Notes: a model not told the origin generated them from the letters alone. Counted from the stretch's first letter, positions 1-10,577 are shown. The stretch is 64,000 nucleotides of DNA from Sycobia sp. Sy_11 (GCA_018907035.1 JACCIC010000004.1:2970001-3034000), one strand, 5' to 3'. Numbers and translations are program-made.

Positions 1-795
1 ATCTTGACTTACGCCGCACCAAAGAACGTGAAGCAGTTCCGTAGGTTTTTAGGCCTTGCGTCATGGTATCGCAACTTCTTAGATAACTTTGCAACGCTTG
101 CCGAGCCTCTCACCCGATTAACCAAGAAGAACATCAAGTATCATTGGGAAGAAGAGCAGCAGCAAGCCTTCGAACAGATCCGGGCGCTCGTCGCATCTGC
201 ACCAGTCTTTGCTCGACCGTCATTCGGAGAAACGTTCGTCATCCAGACAGATGCCAGCGACTCAGGACTAGGCGCCGTGCTATGGGCTGTGCGTAAATTT
301 CGCCCGTACGTCGAGGGTTACCACTTCCAGGTGATAACTGATCACAGCAGCCTTCGTTGGCTGCACTCATTGCGCAACCTCACGTCCAGACTCTGCCGTT
401 TGGCCTTGGAATTACAGGGATATGACTACGAAGCCATCCACCGGAAAGGTACCTTGAATTGCGTACCAGACGCCCTCTCTCGTTTGTACGAAGACGAGCC
501 GACCTGTGAGGTCGCCTCCCTCAGCGTCATTGATGTGCAAGATCCCTGGTATTTAGGCCTTCGTAAAAAAGTGGTGAACGATCCCATCGACCACCCATGG
601 TGGAAAGTCGTTGGGCAACGACTATACTACTACCGTCCCAATCATGCCGTCGAAGATTTAGTAGATGACCAGGATGCGTGGAAGTTAGTCGTGCCTAAAG
701 AAGATCACCGTACCGTTCTTCATGAATGTTATGAGGAGCCCACCGCTGGTCATTTCGGACGCCATAAGACGTATGTTTACGTTACACGATCATAA
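1..795 (+). pseudogene. Ty3/gypsy pol: RT thumb and RNase H (damaged)
   Basis: The reading enters from outside the window. The RT C-terminal segment typical of Ty3/gypsy comes first (KNVKQFRRFLGLASWYRNF, then LAEPLTRLTKK), then the start of RNase H (TDASDSGLGAVL) and its end (ITDHSSLRWL, about codons 111-120). Between GAVL and LWAVRKF roughly 30 residues normally present in this family are missing. The gap is in frame, and the lost stretch is where the family carries the catalytic Glu (a KECLAV-type motif). The linker continues to GHFGRHKTY, the start of the integrase zinc finger, and then hits TAA at 793. Copying activity would require RNase H, so this copy is dead apart from its later stops. 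Confidence 0.85.
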
Positions 796-807
796 CATTG
801 GCCATCA

Positions 808-2274
808 TTGCACAAAGATGTGACACAATGTGTCCGTGACTGCATCGTGTGCCAGCAATGTAAGGTACAGCAGGCTTCACCAGCTGGCCTAATGGGCCAT
901 CGAACGGTCACCCGCCCTTGGGCAGTAGTAGCTGGAGACGTGATGGGTCCGTTTCCACGATCTGCTCGAGGATACGAGTACTTGCTCGTCTTCATGGATC
1001 TCTTCACTCGCTGGGTAGAGTGTATCCCTATCCGAAAGGTGAATGTGCTAACGATTCGCCGCGAGTTGAAAGATCGCGTATTTTTACGTTTTGGTACGCC
1101 TGAAATATTCGTATCGGACAATGGCACCGAATTTCGTAATAGGATTCTCGAAAAATTCCTTGTGGAGCGTGGGGTGGAGCATTCAACGATACCCCCTTAT
1201 CACGCTCAAGCCAATCCGGTAGAGAGAGTCAATAGGACTCTGAAGACCGCGATAATCGCCTTCATTGAGGAGTCTCATAGTACTTGGGATGTGCATATCG
1301 CCGAGCTAATGTTTGCGTACAACACATACGTACAAGACTCCATTGGCGTAAGTCCGGCCTTCCTTAACACGGGTCGTTATCCCTCAGCCCCTGGCATGCA
1401 TCGCCGCCAGGAGGAGCAGCGCGCACACGTTGCACAAGAAGAGGCTGCTCTACAGCATTAGAAAGAGCGCATGGAGAAGTTATCTGATCTCCATCTAAAG
1501 CCAGCGGAAAACTCGCAGAAAGCACAGGCAAAGCAAGCTCGCTACTATAATGCGAGACGTCGCGATGTTCATTACGCGATTGGCGATCGCGTATGGCGGC
1601 GTAATCGCATCTTCTCGTCTGGCATACAAGGTGTCGGCCCCAAGCTTGCCCCGAAATTCGACGGGCCCTTTACCATCATGTAGAAACTCGGTACGAATGT
1701 TTATCGACTGGTCGACTCTACAGGAAGAGAGACTGGTAAGCATTATGTCGCCAACCTGAAGCTCTTTAATCGAGATCACGACCCTGAAAATGATAGCGGT
1801 TCCGACACGGAAGAGCTTTCGGGCGAAGAGCGTGACTGCGATGCGTCTGATTGTAATGTCGACGCAAGCGAGCGAAACCGCATTGTAACACCATTGGTGA
1901 GCGTACGGCGCCCCGACGACGCACCTCATTGTAATCCCGGTACGAGCGTACGAAGCGATACCACCGCGGGCAATGAAACGCGACCTAACGCCGATGACGC
2001 GCCGCGTAGATTAGGGAAACCGCATAGGACGGGAATCATAACCCGTCGAACGACTGAAGCGCGAGCCCCTGCGGAGCTCCATAACAGCGAAGTCGCCTGC
2101 AATAGTGGCATACCCCAGGTAAAGCGGAAAGTAGGTCGCCCCAGGAGAAGCCACTGCTCAGCACTACCGCGGGACCAATCTCCCCGCCGCACGATGTTGG
2201 ATCGAGCTGCCACGCTCCGGCTACAAGCGTCTAAAGGGGGGGGGCGTGTGGCGGGGAATGTAAGCACCGCGTAG
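808..2274 (+). pseudogene. Ty3/gypsy pol: integrase and C-terminal tail (interrupted)
   Basis: This continues pol after the stop at 793. The zinc-finger cysteines are in CVRDCIVCQQC. The DDE core is visible: Asp in AGDVMGPFP, Asp in SDNGTEF and Glu in NPVERVNR. A C-terminal segment with GDRVWRR and PKFDGPFTI follows, as in gypsy integrases. Stops at 1459 (TAG) and 1681 (TAG) interrupt an otherwise readable frame, so the lesions are few. The tail from about 1750 is acidic, then basic, and not otherwise recognisable; its last stop lies just inside the LTR at 2272-2274. Products would act in the nucleus to insert element cDNA. Confidence 0.83.
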
Positions 2275-2401
2275 ACTTGCTTTCCCACGTCTCTATGCTC
2301 TTTCTCCCGTCGTAGCCCTGTATATATGTATATATGTTTATATGTAAATATTAATCTATACTTGTTACAGGCCGACGCACGAATACACCGGCGGAGGTGT
2401 A

Positions 2402-2404
<3 letters not shown>

Positions 2405-2445
<41 letters not shown>
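2405..2445. repeat. (AG)n microsatellite
   Basis: About 20 GA units inside the putative gypsy LTR. Spurious Ser-Leu reading frames on the opposite strand derive from it. Confidence 0.95.
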
Positions 2446-2447
<2 letters not shown>

Positions 2448-2859
2448 GGGAGTGGGGAGAGACGGTCGCGCGCGCAAATTTTGAGTTTAGTTTTGGAAGT
2501 AGAGCTTCACAAGACAAGTACGATCGGTCTCTGTGTTTAAAAACGATAAAGCCAAAAGTCGGCCTGGTGCTTAGTTTTGGCTTCGTGAGGTGCTCTGTGG
2601 TGTCCTTGAGTTTTTGCGCCGCTTTTAAGCCTTAGGGCTTCACTGCCGAGCTCGATATAACGAGCCTGCTGCCAGGATCCCGCCTGTGCGGAGTGACCGC
2701 CCCATCCCGGGGCCATCGACGAGCGGGGATACTGTCTCTCCCGGCAAACGAGGCGTCGCTACACGAGGACGTGCTGCCACCGGTACAGGGTTTGCCGCCG
2801 CCGCCTCCTGCTGCCAGCGGACGACACTACTACACCGCCCCAACTGTAAGTGGCAGCCC

Positions 2860-2864
<5 letters not shown>

Positions 2865-2902
<38 letters not shown>
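2865..2902. repeat. (TC)n microsatellite
   Basis: About 19 TC units inside the putative gypsy LTR. Note that the LTR holds an AG run and a TC run about 420 bp apart, which are inverted relative to each other. Confidence 0.95.
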
Positions 2903-2906
<4 letters not shown>

Positions 2907-3231
2907 CTAACTCCTCGCGTACCGTCACCTCGGCGACCCTCGGCCAGTGCGCCTCGCGCCCTCGCGTGTTTGTTATACCACACGTATAATAATAAAAATA
3001 ATATAAAATATATAATATAAGCAAATTAAAAATACGTGCAATTTCACTCATCTATTTTCCGATAATCATTTAGTCTCTCTACCTCACGCGCAATCCTGCA
3101 TGCGATATTTCGCCCCTAGTGAACCACCCCTCTCCCTCGCCGAAACGATTCGGGGCTAAGCCCAGCCGGGCACATCTTTTGCAATGGCTGTGCCCGCCGT
3201 CCTCGTGTTCGAGGAGGACACCTACACCGTT

Positions 3232-3234
<3 letters not shown>

Positions 3235-3267
<33 letters not shown>
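3235..3267. repeat. (TA)n microsatellite
   Basis: A TA run separating the gypsy LTR from a mariner whose TA target duplication is part of the run. Confidence 0.9.
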
Positions 3268-3271
<4 letters not shown>

Positions 3272-3942
3272 GGTGGTTCAATAAGTATCCATGTTAGAAA
3301 TGAAGACACTATTTTTTCAAAAAGTTTTTTATTTTTCAACATAGTCCCCTTTTAGAAAGATACACTTCTCCCAACGTTCTGATCATTTTTTAACTCCTCC
3401 CATAAAAGAGTTTTTTGAACTCTTTAATATAGGTCTCTGTCTCGGCAATGACTTCCTCGATTGAGAAAATTTTTTTCCCGCGATCCATTTTTTCATGTTA
3501 GGGAACAAGAAGTCGCAGGGAGCCAGATCGAGAGAATACGGGGGGTACGGTAGCACTTGACAATGCAACTCATGCAGTTTGGTGGCGACAATTCGAGATG
3601 AATATGCTGATGCGTTATCGTGATGGAACAAGACCTTTTTTGCATCAAATGTGGCCGTGTGCCTTCATTTTTTTGACGAAACGGTCCAATAACTCACTGT
3701 AGGATTCAGTGATCGTTCTTCCTTTTTACAGTCGCATCCACTTGTTGTCTACCATGAGTAATCACCGCATTCATCGGGCCGACAATTTTTTCATAGCCAA
3801 ATTAAAACTCTAAACTAACCTATTAAGCAGTCTGAAATTTGTTTTCGCGTCGTTTGATGGATGGCAGCATACGATAATAACACCAGCTTCCCTAAGGAAC
3901 ATTCTCTGTCTTCAAGCACGGGCACTTATTGAACCGCCCTCG
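3268..3942 (-). mobile_element. mariner element, internally deleted (family 1)
   Basis: The ends carry imperfect inverted repeats sharing the core GGTTCAATAAGT, flanked by TA on both sides (3266-3267 and 3943-3944). Length is 675 bp against about 1.3 kb for a complete mariner, so the 5' half of the transposase is mostly gone. On the minus strand 3383-3631 encodes the C-terminal catalytic part: HHDNASA, then SLDLAPCDF, with 34 residues between the two Asp residues (DD34D spacing), then NMKKWIAGKKF. Reading breaks down outside this block. The element sits at the edge of a (TA)n tract. Confidence 0.82.
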
Positions 3943-3954
3943 TATACTATATAT

Positions 3955-4052
3955 GTATTAGTGGCGAAGTTAGTTTACGACCTTCACGTTTAAATGATGA
4001 TATAAATAGTACGAAAAGTCAGATGTGTCGAATCTAGTACATATTTTTTTAG
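3955..4052 (+). repeat. mariner end fragment (family 2)
   Basis: About 100 bp resemble the end of the family 2 mariner seen at 5899 and 54253: a GAAGTTAGTTTACGACCTTC-like start, the ATGATGATATAAATAGTA segment, and CAGATGTGTCGAATCTAGTAC. No coding sequence follows. It is a solo end or a heavily deleted copy. Confidence 0.6.
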
Positions 4053-4635
4053 TTTTTACATTTATATGGATGTATAGAATCATTCTTTATCAAATTGCAC
4101 ATTAATCTGAACCTAATATTTTATAATCTTCTGAAATTTTTTTATATCTTCTATAAAAATTCTTCTTCGATAATATGATATGAATATTTATAAATCGTGT
4201 AATTTACTCTAAAGCCTTCATAATTCAAATTGATTATCTTAGACTATATTGACCTCATTTATGTCGATCACTTTCAGTTGACACTTTGTTATGTAAACTA
4301 TTTAAAAGTGAATGTCAGAAAAATATTTATTCGTAATATGACACTAAAACGAAGTTTACATACGTGTTTCATTCTTCTTGTCAAAATATTCGTCAGATTT
4401 TCCAAATCATAATTGAAAGTTTTTAATTTAGAGAAACTTTTGCTCTAAATAATTGCATTTTTTAAAATATTTAATGTGCAGCGGTTCGTCTTCTCTCTTC
4501 TCTGTAGTTTTTTGAATAATAAAAAATATATTTTTATATTTAAAATTAGGGTTCGTTAAAGATGGACGGTCGTATTGGGATGGATGTACAGATCCATTGT
4601 AAATAACTCTTTACTAAATTAACATAAAAAATATA
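4053..4635. other. AT-rich DNA, no gene seen
   Basis: Only short random open frames. No repeat, hairpin array or homology was recognised between the mariner end fragment and the next complete element. Confidence 0.5.
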
Positions 4636-5873
4636 TCAGGTATGTGAATAAGTCTTTCCCGTTTTTTTTCAAATTTTGAGCCTTTATTGTGAAAAAATGG
4701 TTACAAATGAATTATTGAAAGTATTGGCCATCGCTAGCTACAACCTTTTCCCATCTTTCTGGCAACATACGAATCCCGTTGCGAAAAAATTCGACCGGTT
4801 TGGACTCTATCCAGTCATCCACCCATTTTTTGGCTTCCTCGTAGGAATGGAAGTGCTGGTCAGCCAGTCCATGCGTCATCGATCTGAAGAGATGGTAATC
4901 AGACGGAGCAACGTCTGGACTATACGGCGGGTGGGGTAGGACTTCCCATTTGAGCGTTTCTAAGTATGTTTTCACCGGCGGTGCAACATGTGGGCGAGCA
5001 TTGTCATGTTGCAAAATAACTTGGTCGTGCCTGTCGGAGTATTGTGGCCGTTTTTCTCGCAGTGCGCGGCTCAAACGCATCAATTGTCGTCGATAGACCT
5101 CGCCTGTGATCCTTTCATTCGGTTTCAGAAGCTCATAGTAAACCACACCTAGCTGGTCCCACCATATACAGAGCATGAGCTTGGCGCCATGAATATTTGG
5201 CTTGGCCGTCGATGATGATGCATGGCCGGGTAGTCCCCATGATTTTCTTCGCTTCGGATTATCGTAACGTATCCACTTTTCATCGCCAGTCACGATACGA
5301 TGCAGAAAACCCTTTCTTTTATGTCGCTGAAGCAGCTGTTCGCAAGTGAAAAAACGCCGTTCGACGTCTCTCAGCTTCAGTTCGTACGGCACCCAATTTC
5401 CTTGCTTTTGGATCATTCCCATGGCTTTCAAACGCTTGGAAATGGTTGTTCGGTCAACTCCCAATGCTTCAGCAAGTTCTTCTTGCGTTTGACAAGAATC
5501 TTCATCAAGCAAAGTCGCCAATTCTCGATCTTCAAAGATTTGCGGCCGCCCGGAACGCTCCTTGTCTTCCACGTCGAAATCACCGCTTTTGAAGCGTCGA
5601 AACCATCCGCGAACACTTGAATCATCGACACAACCTTCTCCATAAGCCTCCTGAAGCAATCGATGCGTCTCGGCAGCAGATTTCTTCAAATTGAACCAAT
5701 AAAGTGAAACTTCCCGCAAATGACGTCGACTCGGCTCTTTAACTAATGTGTTAGTATGGAATTGTTGACATATGAATAAGCTTTGATTATGACATATGTA
5801 ACCATTGAATACTCGCACAGTATTGGTGGCGCCATCTCTTCCAAAATCGGGAAAAACTTATTCACACTCCTAA
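4636..5873 (-). mobile_element. mariner element, nearly complete (family 3, copy 1)
   Basis: Bounded by TA (4634-4635, 5874-5875). The inverted ends read TTAGGAGTGTGAATAAGT on the 5' side and TCAGGTATGTGAATAAGT on the 3' side. Length is 1238 bp. It is almost identical to the copy at 8180-9467 but 50 bp shorter: 47 bp are missing around the start codon and three from a poly-T tract. It lies in inverted orientation to that copy, with about 2.3 kb between them. Few differences imply recent insertion. Confidence 0.95.
4712..5737 (-). pseudogene. mariner transposase lacking its start codon
   Basis: The frame is open across the whole transposase but the start is lost. In the sister copy (8180-9467) the protein begins at 8351; here a 47-bp deletion removed the upstream leader, the ATG and the first four codons. 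Upstream in-frame codons stay open to a GTG near 5818 and contain no ATG, so normal initiation is unlikely. The rest is intact: helix-turn-helix DNA-binding region, WVPYEL linker motif, and the DD34D triad (Asp in VTGDEKW, LQHDNARPH and SPDVAPSDYHLF). Three substitutions separate it from the sister protein: Gln for Lys in RHDQVIL, Ala for Val in SPDVAPSD, and Ser for Ala in IESKP. It retains the family-typical PDVAPSD form, where the sister has PDVVPSD. Confidence 0.92.
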
Positions 5874-5898
5874 TATAATAATAAATATATTACTTATA

Positions 5899-7382
5899 TT
5901 AGGAGGCAAACTTAGTTCCCGACCTTAACGTTTAGATGGCGATATAAGTTTATTATTTCATTTGGCAATTATCAATAAAATTCAGTTAACAGGCACCATC
6001 ATTTGTGTAAACATTATAATTTTTTGATCAGTGAAAAATGAATTGTAATAAATCGTTTTTTCGATATGCGCTTTTGCACTATTTTGACTTGAAAAAAAAA
6101 TTGTAGCAGAAATTCATCGATTGCTTCAAGAATATTATGGTGAATATAAAGAGTGGTTTCAGTTTCCGACCTTCACATTTAGATGATGATATAAGTAGTA
6201 ACAAAGTCAGATGTGTCGGATCTAGTATTTAGTTTTTAGTTTTCGCATTCACCAATAAAATTCAGTTCACAGGCGCCATCATTTCTGTAAACATTATAAT
6301 TTTTTTGATCAGTCAAAAATCAATCGTGATAACTCGTTTTTTCGACATGTCCTTTTGCACGAGTTTGATTTGAAAAAAGTTTAGGAGAAACTTATCGATT
6401 ATTTCAAGAATGTTATGGAGAACAAGCTGCATCGCTTACAACATGTAAAGAGTGGTTTCAGTGGTTTAGAAGTGAAGATACTGATGTTAGTGACAAAGAA
6501 CGTTCTGGACAACCTGAAAAGTTTGAAGATAGTGAATTTCAAGCATTATTGGACGAAAGCTCAGCTCAAACGCAGAAATTACTCGCTAATAACTTAGAAG
6601 TTAGTGATAGAGCAGTTGGAAAAAGTTTAGATATGATGGGAAAGATTCATAAAGAAGGAAAATGGATGACACACGATTTGACTGAAAGAACCATTGTGAA
6701 TCGATACAACATCGCACTGTCTTTGCCAGGCAAAAAAAGAAGGGTTTTCTGTAGCGTATTGTAACTAATGATGAAAAGTGAATATACTACGAAAATTCTA
6801 AGCGCAAAAAGACATGCGTGGACCCAGGTCAACCATCCACATCAACAACAAAACGGAACATCCACGGCCAAAAGGTATTGCTGTGCGCTGCTAAAACCGA
6901 ATGAAACCGACAATATCGAAGTATACAAACGCCAACTGAATGATTTTCAATAGAAATTGATCAAATATAGATCATCAATCGCGAGCAATAGATGCAAATT
7001 CATTCCTTTGCGTGGCAACGCACGATCACATGTTGCGAAAGCCGTCAAAAACACCCTTTTGGAGCTCGACTGGGAAGTGTTGCTGCACCCAGCGTACTCA
7101 ACAGACAGAACGCTTTCTAACTACCACCTATTTAGATGAATGCAGTACGACCTCGTTCACACGCATTTCCGACATGTTCAAGAAGTGCGAGAACTTGTGG
7201 ATGAATAGATCGCCCCGAAACCGCCATCATTCTTCCGCGATGGTAATGCCATATTGCCAGAATGTTGGAAAAAGTAGCAGAAATTGACGGAAAATATTTT
7301 GATTAAGCTAACATGTATCCATTTTCCAACATAAATGCCCTTTTTTCATTAAAAAAGGTCGGCAACTAAGTTCACCTCTTAA
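5899..7382 (+). mobile_element. degenerate mariner with duplicated 5' end (family 2, copy A)
   Basis: It starts at TTAGGAGGCAAACTTAGTTC after TA (5897-5898) and ends near 7382 with the inverted counterpart (GGCAACTAAGTTCACCTCTTA). The 5' region occurs twice: 5899-6165 and again from about 6162. Each has the same terminal sequence, the block around CACCATCATTT, and the start of the transposase (CATCGATTGCTTCAAGAATA and TTATCGATTATTTCAAGAAT). It is therefore chimeric, from a partial tandem duplication or from insertion of one copy near the end of another. Total length is 1484 bp against about 1.3 kb expected. Confidence 0.8.
6345..7305 (+). pseudogene. mariner transposase remnant (family 2)
   Basis: Successive short frames give mariner transposase in order. 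KEWFQWF-like and EDSEFQALLDE (N-terminal DNA-binding part) come first, then TQKLLANNLEVSDRAVGKS, HKEGKWMTHDL and TNDEKW (first catalytic Asp, near 6770). GQPSTSTTK-like follows, then AKAVKNTLLELDWEVLLHPA and the final region near 7130. Several frameshifts and stops separate them. The second catalytic motif is readable only as RGNARSHV, where the family has HDNARPH, so catalysis is lost. A shorter copy of the same family sits at 53529-54253. Confidence 0.82.
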
Positions 7383-8179
7383 GATTACTCTGCATAAATC
7401 TTGTTCAGATACTATATATTTGTCTGTTACGTACTTTAATTAACACTTAAAAATTTCATAATTTATTTTGCGGTATTTTTAAGTAGAACATTTAGAACGT
7501 TCAATTGTATTAAACTGGTATTGATCAGTTTCTTTTCTATCCATCTCTCTCCATTCCCTTTTTCTATAAATAATAAATTTAATAATTAAATTATTAAAAT
7601 ATATAAATAATAATGAATTATTATTATATAAATAATAATGAATTTTTATAATTCATATAAATGATTAATATTGTCAAGCCGTTCGTTAGCACACATTAGC
7701 TAGAACGTCAAATGCATCCGATTATAAGGAAAACTCATTCTGACTCTCGCTATACCAATAAATATCCACATCAGGTAACTTGCCTGGCTGCTGGAAAACC
7801 AAATTACAGTTGATATTTATCAACAATCTACACTTTTTGATAACATACGGGCTCATAAGAAGTGTTTTTTTCTATTGGCATTTAAAACGTCCACCACATC
7901 TACGAAGGCGCCACTGTATCAAAGCATTAATGACAGTCGTGGACGTTAAAATACTAGAGTGTATACAGGGTAAACTGCTTTTTTAAATAAAAAAATAAAT
8001 GTGTAAACTTAAAATACTTATTTAAATGCTGTACTGAAATTAGTAATCTCATAGCATTCGAAAAAAATGGAAAAAATATGATTTAATGGTTTTCGTTGCA
8101 CATATTTCGTACACATATAATCATAATAAAAACTGAATTAAATAAAAATACTTTTTTAATGGATTAATTGCTTTTAATA
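7383..8179. other. no gene recognised
   Basis: AT-rich DNA. A 68-codon open frame at 7780-7986 has no recognisable motif and no supporting codon pattern. A small hairpin (TTATCAACA...TTTTTGATAAC) lies near 7818-7845. Confidence 0.45.
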
Positions 8180-9467
8180 TTAGGAGTGTGAATAAGTCTT
8201 TCCCGATTTTGGAAGAGATGGCGCCACCAATACTGTGCGAGTATTCAATGGTTACATATGTCATAATCAAAGCTTATTCATATGTCAACAATTCCATACT
8301 AACACATTAGTTAAAATTTTTTCGCATCATAAATTTTTGATATCGTGAAAATGTCGAAATTTGAGCCGAGTCGACGTCATTTGCGGGAAGTTTCACTTTA
8401 TTGGTTCAATTTGAAGAAATCTGCTGCCGAGACGCATCGATTGCTTCAGGAGGCTTATGGAGAAGGTTGTGTCGATGATTCAAGTGTTCGCGGATGGTTT
8501 CGACGCTTCAAAAGCGGTGATTTCGACGTGGAAGACAAGGAGCGTTCCGGGCGGCCGCAAATCTTTGAAGATCGAGAATTGGCGACTTTGCTTGATGAAG
8601 ATTCTTGTCAAACGCAAGAAGAACTTGCTGAAGCATTGGGAGTTGACCGAACAACCATTTCCAAGCGTTTGAAAGCCATGGGAATGATCCAAAAGCAAGG
8701 AAATTGGGTGCCGTACGAACTGAAGCTGAGAGACGTCGAACGGCGTTTTTTCACTTGCGAACAGCTGCTTCAGCGACATAAAAGAAAGGGTTTTCTGCAT
8801 CGTATCGTGACTGGCGATGAAAAGTGGATACGTTACGATAATCCGAAGCGAAGAAAATCATGGGGACTACCCGGCCATGCATCATCATCGACGGCCAAGC
8901 CAAATATTCATGGCGCCAAGCTCATGCTCTGTATATGGTGGGACCAGCTAGGTGTGGTTTACTATGAGCTTCTGAAACCGAATGAAAGGATCACAGGCGA
9001 GGTCTATCGACGACAATTGATGCGTTTGAGCCGCGCACTGCGAGAAAAACGGCCACAATACTCCGACAGGCACGACAAAGTTATTTTGCAACATGACAAT
9101 GCTCGCCCACATGTTGCACCGCCGGTGAAAACATACTTAGAAACGCTCAAATGGGAAGTCCTACCCCACCCGCCGTATAGTCCAGACGTTGTTCCATCTG
9201 ATTACCATCTCTTCAGATCGATGACGCATGGCCTGGCTGACCAGCACTTCCATTCCTACGAGGAAGCCAAAAAATGGGTGGATGACTGGATAGAGGCCAA
9301 ACCGGTCGAATTTTTTCGCAACGGGATTCGTATGTTGCCAGAAAGATGGGAAAAAGTTGTAGCTAGCGATGGCCAATACTTTCAATAATTCATTTGTAAC
9401 CATTTTTTCACAATAAAGGCTCAAAATTTGAAAAAAAAAAACGGGAAAGACTTATTCACATACCTGA
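8180..9467 (+). mobile_element. complete mariner element (family 3, copy 2)
   Basis: 1288 bp with TA duplications (8178-8179 and 9468-9469). Terminal repeats share GTGAATAAGTCTTTCCCG and differ in the outermost bases (TTAGGA at the left, TCAGGT at the right). A leader of about 170 bp, a full-length transposase and a short 3' untranslated part with AATAAA just after the stop (near 9412) are all present. It is the only element in the window with complete ends and an uninterrupted gene, so it may be, or recently have been, autonomous. Confidence 0.96.
8351..9388 (+). CDS. mariner transposase, full length
   Basis: 345 residues from ATG at 8351 (MSKFEPSRRHLREVSL), the usual length for a mariner transposase. 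A GTG two codons upstream is not needed. The first ~110 residues hold two helix-turn-helix motifs for binding the inverted repeats (WFRRFKSGDFDVEDKERSGRP lies between them). The WVPYEL motif follows, then the catalytic domain with DD34D: Asp in IVTGDEKW, Asp in LQHDNARPH and Asp in SPDVVPSDYHLF, the last two separated by 34 residues. It would act in the nucleus to excise and reinsert the element at TA. Val in PDVVPSD replaces the commoner Ala seen in copies 1 and 3, and may or may not matter. The subfamily (mellifera or mauritiana type) is not resolved here. Mammalian and insect genomes often carry such genes inactive; this one has no visible lesion. Confidence 0.95.
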   Translation: MSKFEPSRRHLREVSLYWFNLKKSAAETHRLLQEAYGEGCVDDSSVRGWFRRFKSGDFDVEDKERSGRPQIFEDRELATLLDEDSCQTQEELAEALGVDRTTISKRLKAMGMIQKQGNWVPYELKLRDVERRFFTCEQLLQRHKRKGFLHRIVTGDEKWIRYDNPKRRKSWGLPGHASSSTAKPNIHGAKLMLCIWWDQLGVVYYELLKPNERITGEVYRRQLMRLSRALREKRPQYSDRHDKVILQHDNARPHVAPPVKTYLETLKWEVLPHPPYSPDVVPSDYHLFRSMTHGLADQHFHSYEEAKKWVDDWIEAKPVEFFRNGIRMLPERWEKVVASDGQYFQ

Positions 9468-10257
9468 TAATTGTAATACATGTTCTTTGTTTAAAAAACA
9501 TAATTATCGTATCAGCCGTAAATAACTGTTTTCTTATGGAGCATTTCATTTTTATTATTTTGGTCAGAGCATCATCATTTTTCTTCTGCCAGACTTACCG
9601 CAGCCTGTAGACTTTTTCCATGCGTAAAGTCAGTAGAATTTCTTCTCTTTATCTCTTCTACACACTTCCTTCTCTAGCAAGTAACAAGATAATACTGAAG
9701 TGACACAAATAGAGAATGACCTTAGATATTGAGGTGACAGATGTGGACAAATAATAAATGTAGACAAATAAACCTGAGTATCTCGCATATACTACTCCAT
9801 TTGTATTTTCTATAGACAAAATTAGTAATATGGCTGCGAGATTTCGGATCATTGAAATATGTAAAAATAATCATCATCATGAAATACCTTAAAATAAAAC
9901 ATAATAAGTGTTACAGTAGAGATGATGTTTTTCATCGTATGGTATTCCCGCAAATGTGAAATGATGAACAATAATAAAAAATGAACAAAAATAAAAAAAA
10001 ATTAATTTAAAAAATTAACGTCAATATAATAGTTATGAATTGTATTGAAAATTGTTTTCGTCCTCCATAGTTTCAGAACTCTATATGTATTATTTACCTG
10101 TTTAAGGCAATAAATAGTAAAAAAATAAATCACTCGATTCAATTTTGTATAACGTTTTGTATAACATTTTTTAATATACAAGAAATAAGATACTATCTCA
10201 TATAAATAATTTCTCTAATGATAAGAAACATAATTATCATTAGAACCATAAATATCT
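9468..10257. other. no gene recognised
   Basis: AT-rich sequence with short random frames on both strands. No transposon ends or repeats were recognised. Confidence 0.45.
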
Positions 10258-10405
10258 ATAGAGGGTAGATAGAAGAAGTGGAAACTTCGCTCGCTTTACA
10301 TAGGAAAAGTTTATTAAAAATTGGCTAGCGATGATAGTTCCAATCTGTCCGGTAGATGTCGCTTTCTTAGAAATCCTTCGATAATTCTGTATACAACAGA
10401 AATGC
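10258..10405 (+). repeat. unclassified dispersed repeat, copy 1
   Basis: About 130-150 bp that recur in inverted orientation at 31395-31545. Shared landmarks are AAGAAGTGGAAACT, GGAAAAG, TTGGC...GATG, TAGTTC, ATCTGTCCGGTAGA and GTCGCTTTCTT. Identity is roughly 75-80% by eye. In one frame both read similar peptides (KKWKL...GK...LSGR), so it could be the remnant of a coding element, but no family was recognised. Confidence 0.65.
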
Positions 10406-10577
10406 ATGCTATTGACAACGAAGATAGACATGGATATAAGCGTAAAGCCCATATAAAAAGTGTCACAACCTCGAGGTAAATTAATACTAGTTCGACATAC
10501 AGATGGCACAACCATTTCGAACTACGATGGTAACAGTTTATTGCACATTAGCAGTTCCTGTTTTATTACTTCACATA

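Larger units (their letters stand above)
1..3234 (+). mobile_element. Ty3/gypsy LTR retrotransposon, 3' part (truncated by window edge)
   Basis: The window opens inside pol. The order is end of reverse transcriptase, RNase H, HHCC zinc finger, DDE integrase, integrase tail, polypurine tract and 3' LTR. RT before integrase is the Ty3/gypsy arrangement; copia has the reverse. The segment is clearly more GC-rich than the surrounding DNA. In-frame stops at 793, 1459 and 1681 and a deletion in RNase H make it inactive. The 5' LTR, gag, protease and most of RT lie outside the window. No envelope gene is seen between pol and the LTR. The right end at about 3234 is estimated from a terminal CA just before a (TA)n run; without the 5' LTR it cannot be confirmed. 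Confidence 0.88.
2247..3234 (+). repeat. putative 3' LTR of the gypsy element, with preceding polypurine tract
   Basis: A purine run (AAAGGGGGGGGG, about 2233-2244) precedes a TG start at 2247, as expected for a polypurine tract followed by an LTR. The candidate LTR is about 990 bp and contains an (AG)n run, a (TC)n run and an AATAAA-like signal near 2990. It ends at TTACA just before a TA microsatellite. The left boundary is fairly secure. The right one is a guess because the other LTR is not in view. Confidence 0.55.

Noticed and set aside
2640..3051. Overlapping open frames on both strands in the gypsy LTR
   Set aside because: They consist of Ser-Leu or Arg-Glu repeats from the (TC)n tract and lack recognisable domains.
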